64,000 nucleotides of DNA. Source: Streptomyces sp. NBC_00576. Its GTDB lineage: Bacteria; Actinomycetota; Actinomycetes; Streptomycetales; Streptomycetaceae. The position numbers and the translations under genes were made by a program. The stretch spans positions 372,001 to 436,000 of the forward strand of contig NZ_CP107780.1 in NCBI RefSeq assembly GCF_036345175.1. The letters run 5' to 3'. Below the pieces are notes generated by a model. The model saw only the letters and a list, made by a program, of their open reading frames with translations, was not told where the DNA came from and did no database searches. Shown here one piece after another: positions 25,440-35,546 of this stretch (its first letter is position 1; each line of letters begins with the position of its first letter).

Positions 25440-27149
25440 TCAGCCGAAGAGGTTGGAGGAGTTGAGGCCGGTGGCGCCCTTGGCCGCTGCCGCGAAGGTG
25501 CCGTTGCCGTTGCCCTTGTAGAGCCACAGGGTGCCCGAACCGGTCCGCGTGACGAGGTCGGCGCGACCATCGCCGTTGACGTCACCAACGGCCGCCAGGG
25601 CCGTGGCCGGCTTGAACACCGTCGTGCTCACCAGTTTGCGGCTACCGAGGGTGTACGTACCCGTCGTGCTGCTCGGGTGGATGTACAGAGCGCCGGCCGA
25701 GGTACGGCCCACGAGGTCGGGGCGCCCGTCGCCGGTGAAGTCGCCGTGGGCGACGAGCTGGGCATAGGCGTTCCAGCCCGTGCCGAGCCTGGTCCGGCTG
25801 CCGAAGCCACCCTTGCCGTTGCCGGGATAACGCCACAGTGTGCCGCCCGAGTCCGCCATCACCAGATCGGGCAGGGCGTCACCGCTGACGTCACCGGGCG
25901 CCAGGATCTGCCGGACGCTCTGCCAACCGGTGGTGATACGGGTGTTGACCCACTGGCCCGAGACCTTGTGCCGCCAGGACACCGTCCCCGACGTGGCCCG
26001 CACCACGTAGTCGAGGACACCGTCACGGTTCAGGTCGCTCTGCAGCACCTTGTTGTAACCACCCCAGCCGGTCCCGGCCGAACTGCGGGTCGTCAGCGTC
26101 GAGCCGTTGTACGTGAACGCGGCGCCACCGCTCGACCTCCTGGCGAACAGGTCGGCCCGGCCGTCACCGGAGGCGTCCGTGTCGAATGTCTGCGCCTGTG
26201 TCGCACCCGCGTAGGCGCTGGTCTGGGTGAACACCGGATAGGTGCCCCGCACCCCACACCATTTCTCGCTGTTGGTCACACCCCAGGCGAAGACGCCCAC
26301 GATGCGGCCACTCACCACCAGCGGGGCGCCTGCGTCACTCATACAGGGTGTCGTGGTGGTGACGTCGTCGTCGGTGGCGGGCTCGCCGGCGCAGGTCATC
26401 GCCGACTCCACGAAGGCGTCCTGACCGCCGAGCGCGGTCTTCAGCGCGGTGTCACAGGTGGAGTCCGCCTTGATGGGCAGGGTCGCGGTCTTCAGTACGT
26501 CCGACTCACCCGACCCGCCGGTGGCGGTGCCGGTCACGCCCCAGCCCTGGACCGTGGCGTTGGTCCCCGCCGCGTACAGCGCGCTGTCGCTCGCGGAGGC
26601 GGGTTTGATGGTGGCGTACGGCAGCGTGCCGTTGAGTGTGAGCACAGCGATGTCGTGCGTGACGCCCGACGGTCTGTAGGAAGGGTGAACCCACTGGCGC
26701 TTGACCCCGATCTCGGTGCTGCCGTCGAGATCGCCCCGGTAGGTAGTGCCGCCCAGGATCACGGCCCTGTCCCGGTTGGTGAAGTTACGGCCGTAGACGC
26801 ATTGAGCAGCCGTCAGCACCTTGTTGGGCGCGATCAGCGCACCGTTGCAGAACCACAACTGGTCCGAGCCGTCCAGGTAGAAGAGCTGGACCATGTACGG
26901 AGCCTTGCCGATGGTGGTCTCCGAGCCGCCCACGATCCTGGGGGTGATGGTGGTGGTCGAGGACTTTCCGGTTCCGTTCTCGGCACTGAACCGACGGATG
27001 CTGTTGTTCACCGCCGTATCACTGGCGGCGGCTGACGCGGAGTTCGCGGTCAGACCGGTACCGACCAGTCCGATCACGACCGCGGTCACGGTGAGGGACC
27101 TGCGTATCCGGTGTCTCCATGAATCTCTGCCGTGCTGAGCGTGAACCAC
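25440..27149 (-). CDS. Secreted trypsin-fold pseudoprotease with FG-GAP/VCBS repeats
   Basis: About 569 residues. I prefer the GTG at 27149, preceded by CTGGAGGTCGA, over the ATG at 27188. A Sec signal (HRIRRSLTVTAVVIGLVGTG) is followed by a short propeptide and a chymotrypsin-like domain starting RIVGG. The catalytic triad is damaged: the His site reads TAAQC (Gln about 116), Asp is present in THDIAVL (about 166), and the Ser site reads SDAGAP instead of GDSGGP (Ala about 273). The C-terminal 230 residues are FG-GAP repeats (DASGDGRADLFARR, DLNRDGVLDYVV, DFTGDGRPDLVG, DVNGDGRADLVT) forming a calcium-binding propeller. It is therefore expected to bind rather than cut protein. Confidence 0.9.
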   Translation of the reverse strand: MVHAQHGRDSWRHRIRRSLTVTAVVIGLVGTGLTANSASAAASDTAVNNSIRRFSAENGTGKSSTTTITPRIVGGSETTIGKAPYMVQLFYLDGSDQLWFCNGALIAPNKVLTAAQCVYGRNFTNRDRAVILGGTTYRGDLDGSTEIGVKRQWVHPSYRPSGVTHDIAVLTLNGTLPYATIKPASASDSALYAAGTNATVQGWGVTGTATGGSGESDVLKTATLPIKADSTCDTALKTALGGQDAFVESAMTCAGEPATDDDVTTTTPCMSDAGAPLVVSGRIVGVFAWGVTNSEKWCGVRGTYPVFTQTSAYAGATQAQTFDTDASGDGRADLFARRSSGGAAFTYNGSTLTTRSSAGTGWGGYNKVLQSDLNRDGVLDYVVRATSGTVSWRHKVSGQWVNTRITTGWQSVRQILAPGDVSGDALPDLVMADSGGTLWRYPGNGKGGFGSRTRLGTGWNAYAQLVAHGDFTGDGRPDLVGRTSAGALYIHPSSTTGTYTLGSRKLVSTTVFKPATALAAVGDVNGDGRADLVTRTGSGTLWLYKGNGNGTFAAAAKGATGLNSSNLFG

Positions 27150-27497
27150 TCGACCTCCAGGGCGAAGAAGAAGTGCGTCTCGGAACATGACTTTCCATCG
27201 GATCGCCGACGATTTCCGATCATCGGCAGCACATGGTAACCGCACCGATTTCACCGCTTCGTCCTCAACCAGTGGGATGTGTCGCCCTGTTGGGGGCTCA
27301 TGGCTGCGCGAGGAGGTGCATCGGGGCAGCGCAGCTCGAGAACCGTTCACGTCCCCGGACGCTGCCCGTGTGGGACCGACCGCCCCACCTGAGGCGAACG
27401 ACCCGTACGGCCGTATGCAGCAGCGGCACAGGCAGCCGCGCGCCGCACGGCCGATGCTGGACGGGCCCAGGCCTCCCAGCCCGCCCGAGGAGATCCC
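27150..27497. other. Divergent intergenic region
   Basis: This 348-bp gap separates the divergently transcribed pseudoprotease and serine hydrolase genes and must hold both promoters. I could not identify convincing -35/-10 pairs. Confidence 0.4.
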
Positions 27498-28673
27498 ATG
27501 CCGATACCCCGTCGCCCCCATCTGCGTCTGCCGGTCAGCGCCGCACTGGCCTGCGCCTGTGTCACGGCCCTGGTATCCGCACCCGCCGAGGCCGCTCCGC
27601 CCGGCTCCGCCGTGGACCGCGCCCTACAGAGCCAGCTCGAACAGCTGGTCCGCGCGCCGGGCGGCCCGCCCGGCGTCATCGCCGTGCTCCAACGAGGGAA
27701 GTCACGCCAGATCCTCCGGGCCGGAGTCGCCGACCTCGACACCCGGCGGCCGGTCGAACAGACCGACCACATGCGTATCGCCAGTACGGCGAAGGCGTTC
27801 AGCGGCGCCGTCGCACTGCGGCTCGTCGACCGGGGCACGCTCGGGCTCGACGACACCATCGGCCGACGACTGCCCGCGCTCCCCCGGGCCTGGCACGCGG
27901 TGACACTGCGGGAGCTCCTGACCCACACCAGCGGACTGCCGGACTTCAGCCGCAGCCCGGAGTTCCTCAAGATCATCACGGCCGATCCGCACCATCGGTT
28001 CGACTCCCGGCGACTACTCGACTTCGTGGCCGGCGAGCCACTGCTGTTCCGCCCCGGTTCGCGGTACCAGTACTCGAACTCGGACAACATCGCCGTGGCC
28101 CTGATGGCCGAGGCCGCGACCGGGAAGCGCTACGAGGAGCTGCTGCGGCGGTTGGTCTACCGTCCGCTCGGCCTGCGCGCCACGAGCCTCCCGCAGGGCT
28201 TCGAGCTGCCTGAGCCGTACATGCACGGCTACGACGTCCCCGTCCAGCCGCCGCCCGCGCCACAGGACGTCAGCGAGCTGATCGGCGCTTCGGGGGTGTG
28301 GGCCTCGGGCGGAATCGTCTCCACTCCGAGCGACATGACCAGGTTCATCCGTGGTTACGCGGGTGGCGCGCTGATCTCGCGGGCGACACTGCGCGAGCAG
28401 CGCCGCTGGGTCGAGGGGGCCTCTGAACCGGCGGGCCCGGGCAGAAACAAGGCAGGAGCAGCGATCTTCCGCTACACCACGAGATGCGGAGTGGTGCTCG
28501 GCCACACCGGAAACACGCCCGGCTACACCCAGCTGATCGCCGCGACACCGGACGGAGAGCGGTCACTGACGTTCTCGCTCACCACGCAGGTGAACGAGGC
28601 GTCGAAGCCACGGCTGCTGGAAAAACTGCGCGAGGTCGAGGAGAACTTCGTGTGCGCGCTGCTCCGGAACTGA
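27498..28673 (+). CDS. Secreted serine hydrolase (class C beta-lactamase / D-Ala-D-Ala carboxypeptidase family)
   Basis: A 391-residue exported protein; ATG 27498 follows CGAGGAGATC. After the signal (to about residue 34, ending AEAA) the penicillin-binding fold shows the three active-site elements: RIASTAKAFSG (SxxK), RYQYSNSDN (YxN) and LGHTGNTPGY (HTG, KTG-like). Also typical are LLTHTSGLPDFS and RPLGLRATS. Family members are peptidoglycan DD-carboxypeptidases, esterases or beta-lactamases; the HTG form and architecture favour a DD-peptidase-like esterase, but this cannot be decided here. It is a single-gene unit. Confidence 0.92.
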   Translation: MPIPRRPHLRLPVSAALACACVTALVSAPAEAAPPGSAVDRALQSQLEQLVRAPGGPPGVIAVLQRGKSRQILRAGVADLDTRRPVEQTDHMRIASTAKAFSGAVALRLVDRGTLGLDDTIGRRLPALPRAWHAVTLRELLTHTSGLPDFSRSPEFLKIITADPHHRFDSRRLLDFVAGEPLLFRPGSRYQYSNSDNIAVALMAEAATGKRYEELLRRLVYRPLGLRATSLPQGFELPEPYMHGYDVPVQPPPAPQDVSELIGASGVWASGGIVSTPSDMTRFIRGYAGGALISRATLREQRRWVEGASEPAGPGRNKAGAAIFRYTTRCGVVLGHTGNTPGYTQLIAATPDGERSLTFSLTTQVNEASKPRLLEKLREVEENFVCALLRN

Positions 28674-29084
28674 GCACTGCGTCACCGCCGCACCCAGGCC
28701 CTGCTGGCGCTGTCCTGCCCCACGAGATACCCGAGAGCAGTTGGTCGCGCCCGGGCACAGGCCCGAGGCCCTCCGACCGGACCGACCGGACCGACCGGAC
28801 AGTCCAGCCCCCTAGGGGAAGGCAGCGGGCTGCGAGGCCCCAGAGGGAAGATCGCACCGGCCGGGGCGGGCTCTCAGCACACCGTGGCCCCGCCCCGGCC
28901 GTCCGGACAGCTACCGGTCGCGCATCGCCCCACGAGCACGCGATCGGTTCGCAGACCCCCGGACGGCTGCACCGCACCGCAGCATCGGTGTACGCGCCTC
29001 CACCGTCCAGGACAGGATCCGTCGCGGCCGTGGAGCCTTCACCAGCCCCGGACAGGCACGCCTGCCGGCATGACCGCGCCATGG
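28674..29084. other. Gap with a triple 9-bp repeat
   Basis: No gene is supported in this region. Three exact tandem copies of CGACCGGAC lie at 28774-28800. Confidence 0.5.
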
Positions 29085-29327
29085 TCAGAAGGGCATGCGG
29101 CCACGGGCGCGACGCCCGGCCGAGCCGCTACGGCCCACGGCGCGGGAACTCGTTTGGAACGGCTTGCTGAACCACCTGCCCAGTACGCCCGGCGCCTTGC
29201 CGCCGGCCCGCGAGCCGACGCCGAGCGAGCGCTGCGCGCCGCGTTCGGGGTGGCGGGACAGACGCGGGACGAAGAAGGCCAGCACGGCCAGGACCACACA
29301 CAATCCAACAACCGCGGCAATGATCAC
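29085..29327 (-). CDS. Small single-span membrane protein (DUF6411-like)
   Basis: An 80-residue protein. The GTG at 29327 has AAGGGAG eight bases upstream. It begins with one hydrophobic helix (VIIAAVVGLCVVLAVLAFFV) followed by a basic, glycine/serine-rich cytoplasmic tail ending GRSGSAGRRARGRMPF. The tail features LSRHPE, GSRAGGKAPG and RWFSKPF, which I associate with a conserved streptomycete family (DUF6411) of unknown function. It is divergent from the membrane-anchored gene at 29591. Confidence 0.7.
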   Translation of the reverse strand: MIIAAVVGLCVVLAVLAFFVPRLSRHPERGAQRSLGVGSRAGGKAPGVLGRWFSKPFQTSSRAVGRSGSAGRRARGRMPF

Positions 29328-29590
29328 GAGTCGGCTCCCTTGGCTGGTCGGGCTTGGTCGGTCGGGAGGACACGAGTGCCCCGACTCGTACCCCTTATGT
29401 GTCCGCCGACCTGGGTGGTTTCTGCCGGTCGGTCGACGGCGGCCCGGAATGGGCAGCTCGGCATCGCGGGCTCCTGCGCGGCCGGTACCTGACCGCAGCA
29501 ATTCGTCCCGGCATCCTCGTTTCAGTCGGCAAACCACTGGTAACTCACACAGACAGGTACATATGGGTCACACATCAGGAGGTCTGCCCG

Positions 29591-30148
29591 ATGTCAACAG
29601 GGACACTTCTAGCGATCATCATTCCCATCGTGGTGGTGATCGCCTTGGTGGCCGTGGCGGCCTGGCTGCTCATGCGCCGCCAGAAGCTGCGCGAGCGCTT
29701 CGGCCCGGAGTATGGACGAACGATGGAGGATGCCGACAGCCGCATGGCCGGGGAGCGCGAGCTCAGGGCCCGTGAGAAGCGGCATGACTCACTGGACATC
29801 AAGCCGCTGGACGGCAGGGCCAGGGATCGATACACCCAGGACTGGACCAGCGTGCAGGACGAGTTCGTGGACCGCCCAGAGGATGCCGTGCACGACGCGG
29901 ATCGCCTGGTGACCTCCCTGATGCACGAGCGCGGCTACCCGACCCAGGACTTTGAGCAACAGCTCAAGGACCTGTCGGTCGAGCACGGCCGCACGCTCGA
30001 GCACTACCAGGCCGCCCACGATGTCGATGTGCTGAGCACCCGTCACGAGGCGACCACTGAACAATTGCGGGGTGCCATGGTGCACTACCGGACCCTGTTC
30101 GACGAGCTGCTCTCCGACGGCGGCGAGCCCCGTCACGCGCGGGCCTGA
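29591..30148 (+). CDS. Membrane-anchored protein of unknown function with repeated helical domain
   Basis: A 185-residue protein; ATG 29591 follows CAGGAGG. An N-terminal transmembrane helix (about residues 5-28) leads to RRQKLRERFGPEYGRTMEDA, then a charged helical region. Residues about 78-180 form a domain with QDEFVDRPEDAVHDADRLV, RGYP, and a final EQLRGAMVHYRTLFDELL. The next gene carries a second copy of this domain without the membrane helix. The family is common in streptomycetes, but I know of no assigned function. Confidence 0.75.
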   Translation: MSTGTLLAIIIPIVVVIALVAVAAWLLMRRQKLRERFGPEYGRTMEDADSRMAGERELRAREKRHDSLDIKPLDGRARDRYTQDWTSVQDEFVDRPEDAVHDADRLVTSLMHERGYPTQDFEQQLKDLSVEHGRTLEHYQAAHDVDVLSTRHEATTEQLRGAMVHYRTLFDELLSDGGEPRHARA

Positions 30149-30212
30149 ACGGCTCAGTGACCAGCCCGTCGCCCCGGTCCGGGAAGCCCGGGCATTCGGG
30201 AACGGAGAAGTT

Positions 30213-30746
30213 ATGCAACGCGAAGACACACCGGACAACGCGAGCGGCCTGTCCACCGACGACCTCGCCCACCCTCGCGACACGTCCACACAGAAGGACC
30301 CGGTCGGTACCTCGGCCGAGGTACCGACCTTCCCTGGCGAGAGCACGAAGACGCCGAGCGGGCCCGCCGAGGACGAGCCCGCGGGAGCCGACCCGGATAC
30401 TCAGGACGAGCCGATGGGCGCCGAGTCGGGCACGCAGCACCAAGCAACAGACCCTGCCGCCCGCACCGAGGACGAGGCCCCTCAGCTCCTCACCCCGGAG
30501 GACGAGGAAGGATTCCGCACACGCTGGCAGGAGGTGCAGAACGAATTCGTGGACGACCCGCGCGACGCCGTGCACACCGCCGACGCCCTCGTCGCCGACG
30601 TGATGCAGAAACTGGCCGCCACATTCGCCGACCACAAACAAGAGTTGGAAGGACAGTGGAACAGGGGCGAACAGGCGGACACCGAGGACTTGCGGCTGGC
30701 GCTGCGCCACTACCGTTCGTTCTTCAACCGCCTGCTGGTCACCTGA
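30213..30746 (+). CDS. Acidic soluble protein sharing the helical domain of its neighbour
   Basis: A 177-residue protein; ATG 30213 follows AACGGAGAAG. The first 90 residues are an acidic, Pro/Thr/Asp-rich disordered region. Residues about 95-175 repeat the domain of the previous protein: QNEFVDDPRDAVHTADALV and LRLALRHYRSFFNRLL match its QDEFVD-P-DAVH-AD-LV and MVHYRTLFDELL. It lacks the transmembrane anchor. The 64-bp spacing and shared domain point to an operon and possible partnership of a membrane-bound and a soluble form. The disordered part contains the 28-bp palindrome. Confidence 0.75.
   Translation: MQREDTPDNASGLSTDDLAHPRDTSTQKDPVGTSAEVPTFPGESTKTPSGPAEDEPAGADPDTQDEPMGAESGTQHQATDPAARTEDEAPQLLTPEDEEGFRTRWQEVQNEFVDDPRDAVHTADALVADVMQKLAATFADHKQELEGQWNRGEQADTEDLRLALRHYRSFFNRLLVT
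30302..30329. repeat. 28-bp perfect palindrome inside a coding sequence
   Basis: Arms GGTCGGTACCTCGG (30302-30315) and CCGAGGTACCGACC (30316-30329) are exact reverse complements with no spacer. It lies in the disordered N-terminal coding region of the acidic protein. Confidence 0.95.
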
Positions 30747-30876
30747 CACAACGCGGCAACGCGACGGCGCGACGGCGGGTGGTCGTCGATGTCGACACCC
30801 GGCTGGTGATCGGGCTCGACCGGATCCTGCCGGGCCTGGGCCGGGTCCGGCAGGGTGAACACCCCGTGGTCAGAGC

Positions 30877-30907
30877 GCGCCGCCGATCGCAGCCCCGGCG
30901 GCGGCGC
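30877..30907 (-). terminator. Terminator of the phosphoglucomutase gene
   Basis: Perfect 9-bp arms GCGCCGCCG / CGGCGGCGC around a 13-base loop, 23 bp beyond the pgm stop on the minus strand. It may also act on the converging transcript from 30213. Confidence 0.6.
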
Positions 30908-30929
30908 CCTCACGAGGGTCTCGTCCGCG

Positions 30930-32570
<1,641 letters not shown>

Positions 32571-32713
32571 TTCCCGCTCCTCCGCAATGGCCGACCGTTG
32601 GGTACGGCCCTCATTCTCCCCCGCCCGGCCCACCGGGACGCGCACCGGGCGGCCGTTGTGGCAACGGTCCGGCGGATGCGACGATGCGGGTCGGCTAGCG
32701 AAGGGACACCGAC

Positions 32714-33361
32714 GTGAGGCACGAGGACCAACGGCCGCCCGCTGCCGTGCTGTTCGACGCGCTGGGCGCCGACTACGAGAAGGCGTTCGCCCACGCCCCC
32801 GCGCACCTGTCCGCTCTGGAGTGGCTGATCGAGCGGCTGCCGCCCACCGCGCGGGCACTGGACGTCGGCAGCGGCACCGGGCGACCCACCGCGGCCGCGC
32901 TCATCGAGGCAGGGCACACGGTGCTGGGGGTCGACGTCTCACCCGTCATGGTCGAACTCGCCACCCGTCAGGTCCCGGAGGCCGAGTTCCACTGCGGCGA
33001 CATCCGGGACCTCCCCTTCGAGGCGGACTCGTTCGACGGTGTGTGCGTGTTCTTCTCGCTGCTGCAGATGCCCCGCGCCGAACAGTCGGCTCTGATGCGG
33101 CGCCTCGCCCTGGCCCTGAAGCCCGGCGGGCATCTGGTGCTGGCCACCGTGCCGGCGGACGTGGAGGACATCGAGGTGACCTTCATGGGCCAGCCGGTCC
33201 GCGCGACGAGCTTCTCCGAGGAGGACTTCACCGGCATGGTGGAGGCGGCAGGGCTGACGGTGCTGTCCCGGCACAGCACCACCTTCGCCCCGGACCACCC
33301 CAGCGCCACGCCCGAACCCCACCTCTTCCTGCACTGCCGCCGTGACGAGACCGGGCGCTGA
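32714..33361 (+). CDS. Class I SAM-dependent methyltransferase
   Basis: A 215-residue protein with the Methyltransf_11/25 fold. It has motif I ALDVGSGTGRPTAAALIEAG, the acidic end of strand 2 VLGVDVSPVMVELA, FHCGDIRDLPFEADSFDG for motifs II/III, and ALKPGGHLVLAT. The GTG at 32714 follows GCGAAGGGAC. It transfers a methyl group from S-adenosylmethionine to an unknown acceptor. It is divergent from pgm, and no pathway genes surround it. Confidence 0.93.
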   Translation: MRHEDQRPPAAVLFDALGADYEKAFAHAPAHLSALEWLIERLPPTARALDVGSGTGRPTAAALIEAGHTVLGVDVSPVMVELATRQVPEAEFHCGDIRDLPFEADSFDGVCVFFSLLQMPRAEQSALMRRLALALKPGGHLVLATVPADVEDIEVTFMGQPVRATSFSEEDFTGMVEAAGLTVLSRHSTTFAPDHPSATPEPHLFLHCRRDETGR

Positions 33362-33489
33362 CACTCAGTCGCTTTCCGTGTACGGCCGACGTCCCGGGCT
33401 GTTCGCCCCCGCAGCTGGTCACGCACACCACCACCGTGGCGTGGGCGTGGGCGGCGGTTCCACACCTTGACCTTCGGAAAGGCACCTGC

Positions 33490-34470
33490 ATGGACGACGC
33501 GGTCGACTTCATAGCGGAGACCTACGCCCTCGAAGCCGGTCCGTGGACGGCGACGCCCGTCACCCGCGGTGCGTTGGGCCAGATCTGGAAGCTGTCCGGA
33601 AATGGCTCCTCGTGGGCGATCAAGGAACTCCTTTTCGGCTGCGACGAAGCACAGATCGGCAGGGAGGCCGCGTTACGGCAGGCCGCGGAGAACCTGGGAA
33701 TCGCATCACCGCGGCTCATCCCCGATCGCCACGGCGCATACGTCTCACGCCTTCCGCCTGCTCTTGGCGGGTCCTGCATCAAGCTGTACGACTGGATCGA
33801 CGGCACGGCGGCGGACGTCTCCGACCCAGACGTCCTGGACTGGGTCGGCCGGGCCATGGCACTCCTCCACGAGGCGGGAGAGGGCGCGAGCGAGGCACCG
33901 AACTCCTGGTACGAGCAGTGCCCTCGGGACGCCGACTGGAAAGGCCTCCACAAGAAGATTCACCAGGCCGGGCTCCCGTGGTCAGAGGCGCTGGGCCAGT
34001 TCATCGACACTTCCGCGGCAGAGCTGGCGCAATGGGTGACTCCGGCCGGCCCCCACGGTCTGGTGACGTCGCATCTCGACCTGCAGCCGCAGAATGTTCT
34101 GGTCGGTCCGAACGGTCCGGTTCTTCTCGACTGGGACAACGCGGGACCTGTCTCGGCGGAACGAGAACTCGCCCGCGCCGTGTACGTATGGGCGGGCCAC
34201 AACCACGCCGACCTTGATTCGGCCCGGCGGTTGGTACGGTCCTATCGGAGCACCGGAGGCCGCGCCGCCATCAAAGGCCCGCAGTCATTCTCGATGCTTT
34301 TCGCGACCGACTTGAACTACATATATGTACAGGCCGAGTGCGCCATCGATCCGGGCGTAACCGCCGCGCAGCGAGAATTCGCAAGCAACCAGGTCGTCGC
34401 TTCGCTGCGTAGCCTGCCCGATCCGGCGGCCATCTCGCAGTTGGCCGAGGCTGTGGAGTCGGTGTGGTGA
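33490..34470 (+). CDS. Aminoglycoside-phosphotransferase-fold kinase
   Basis: A 326-residue protein of the APH/choline-kinase fold; ATG 33490 follows CGGAAAGG. The ATP-binding Lys is likely in SWAIKELLF. The catalytic loop reads TSHLDLQPQNVLVG (usual HGDLHPGNVL), so the Asp and Asn are kept while the Gly-His context is altered. The metal-binding segment VLLDWDNAGP follows. Such chromosomal proteins phosphorylate small molecules of unknown identity, so a resistance label is not justified. It is 128 bp after the methyltransferase on the same strand. Confidence 0.85.
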   Translation: MDDAVDFIAETYALEAGPWTATPVTRGALGQIWKLSGNGSSWAIKELLFGCDEAQIGREAALRQAAENLGIASPRLIPDRHGAYVSRLPPALGGSCIKLYDWIDGTAADVSDPDVLDWVGRAMALLHEAGEGASEAPNSWYEQCPRDADWKGLHKKIHQAGLPWSEALGQFIDTSAAELAQWVTPAGPHGLVTSHLDLQPQNVLVGPNGPVLLDWDNAGPVSAERELARAVYVWAGHNHADLDSARRLVRSYRSTGGRAAIKGPQSFSMLFATDLNYIYVQAECAIDPGVTAAQREFASNQVVASLRSLPDPAAISQLAEAVESVW

Positions 34471-34529
34471 TGGGTTCACGAGCTGGACGCGGTCGGCAAC
34501 GAGGCGCAGGTCGGGCAGAATTGCATGGT

Positions 34530-35357
34530 TCACGCCCCCTTGGCCGCCTTGGCGATCGATCTCGCCCTGCGGTCGAACTCCCAGTTGAGCAGCGGCATCA
34601 GCACACTGCCGAAGCGTGCCAGCGCCCGAGTGCCCGTGTCCGGGCAGATCACGAAACGCCGGCGGTCGATACCGGCCACGATCGCCGTCGCGACCTTCTC
34701 CGCGGTCAACGGTTTGATCGACCCGCCGACTGCCCTGGTCTCCGCCGGCTTCCACCGGTTCTCCTCGGCGAGTTGCGGAGTGTCCACGTCCGGCGGAAAA
34801 ACGACGCCGACATGCACCCCGTGCGGGGTCAGTTCGGCCCGTACCGACTCCATCAGCCCGCGTACGGCGAACTTGGCCGGCCCGTAGGCGCTGTAACCGA
34901 ACATCCCGATCAACCCGGCGGCGGAGGACACGGCGACCACGCTGCCCCGCCCGCGCTCGACCATGCCGGGGGTCACGGCCCTGAGCGCGTGGAGCGTCCC
35001 GAAGTAGTCGACCTCGATCATCTCTCGGAAGACCTCGTCCGGCAGCTCCAGAAAGTGTCCCGGCCGGGCGAGCCCCGCCGACGTGATCAGGATGTCGCAG
35101 GGCTGTCCCTGTTCCTGCTCGAGCTCAGTGATCGCGAGGGCCAGGGCTGGCTGATCGGCCACGTCGGCCGCCCGCGCGGCGGCCGACAGGTCCTTCGCCG
35201 CCGACTCCAGACGGTCCCGGCCACGAGCGATCAGCGACACCTTCGCGCCTCGCTCCGCGAGCAGCCGGGCGGTGGCCAGGCCGATGCCGCTCGACCCACC
35301 GGTCACGATCACATGGGCCGAACCGACGTCCAGGGGACGTGACTTCCTCGAGGCCAT
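34530..35357 (-). CDS. Short-chain dehydrogenase/reductase (3-ketosphinganine reductase-like)
   Basis: A 275-residue Rossmann-fold oxidoreductase: cofactor motif VIVTGGSSGIGLATA, NSAG-equivalent LITSAGLA, catalytic Ser in VAVSSAAGLIG and the Tyr-Lys pair in YSAYGPAKFAVRG. The AYGPAKFA and PPDVDTPQ elements resemble the group containing 3-ketodihydrosphingosine reductase. ATG 35357 was taken; an ATG at 35390 is possible and neither has a clear ribosome site. The substrate is unknown. Confidence 0.88.
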   Translation of the reverse strand: MASRKSRPLDVGSAHVIVTGGSSGIGLATARLLAERGAKVSLIARGRDRLESAAKDLSAAARAADVADQPALALAITELEQEQGQPCDILITSAGLARPGHFLELPDEVFREMIEVDYFGTLHALRAVTPGMVERGRGSVVAVSSAAGLIGMFGYSAYGPAKFAVRGLMESVRAELTPHGVHVGVVFPPDVDTPQLAEENRWKPAETRAVGGSIKPLTAEKVATAIVAGIDRRRFVICPDTGTRALARFGSVLMPLLNWEFDRRARSIAKAAKGA

Positions 35358-35546
35358 GCGCCGAACAGTAACGGCAACCGACCACCGCATACTCTGGCTG
35401 TCCCGTGAGTGGGTTGATGACCAGTGGCCCGCCCCTCAGGTCTCGGTCGGCATGGCGGACGGGCCTGACCCGCCGCGCCCGTGAGCACCTCGGCAGGGTC
35501 ACACACGGTCACGGCGGCCCGATCCGGTTCCCCCGTTCCGGTCCGG

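Noticed and set aside
30760..30870. Possible transposase remnant (VVVDVDTRLVIGLDR) after the acidic protein
   Set aside because: A faint resemblance to an IS catalytic region only; too short and without any second motif.
33490..34470. Calling the APH-fold gene and the nucleotidyltransferase at 9587 antibiotic resistance genes
   Set aside because: Both are generic chromosomal fold members with altered motifs and no resistance context.
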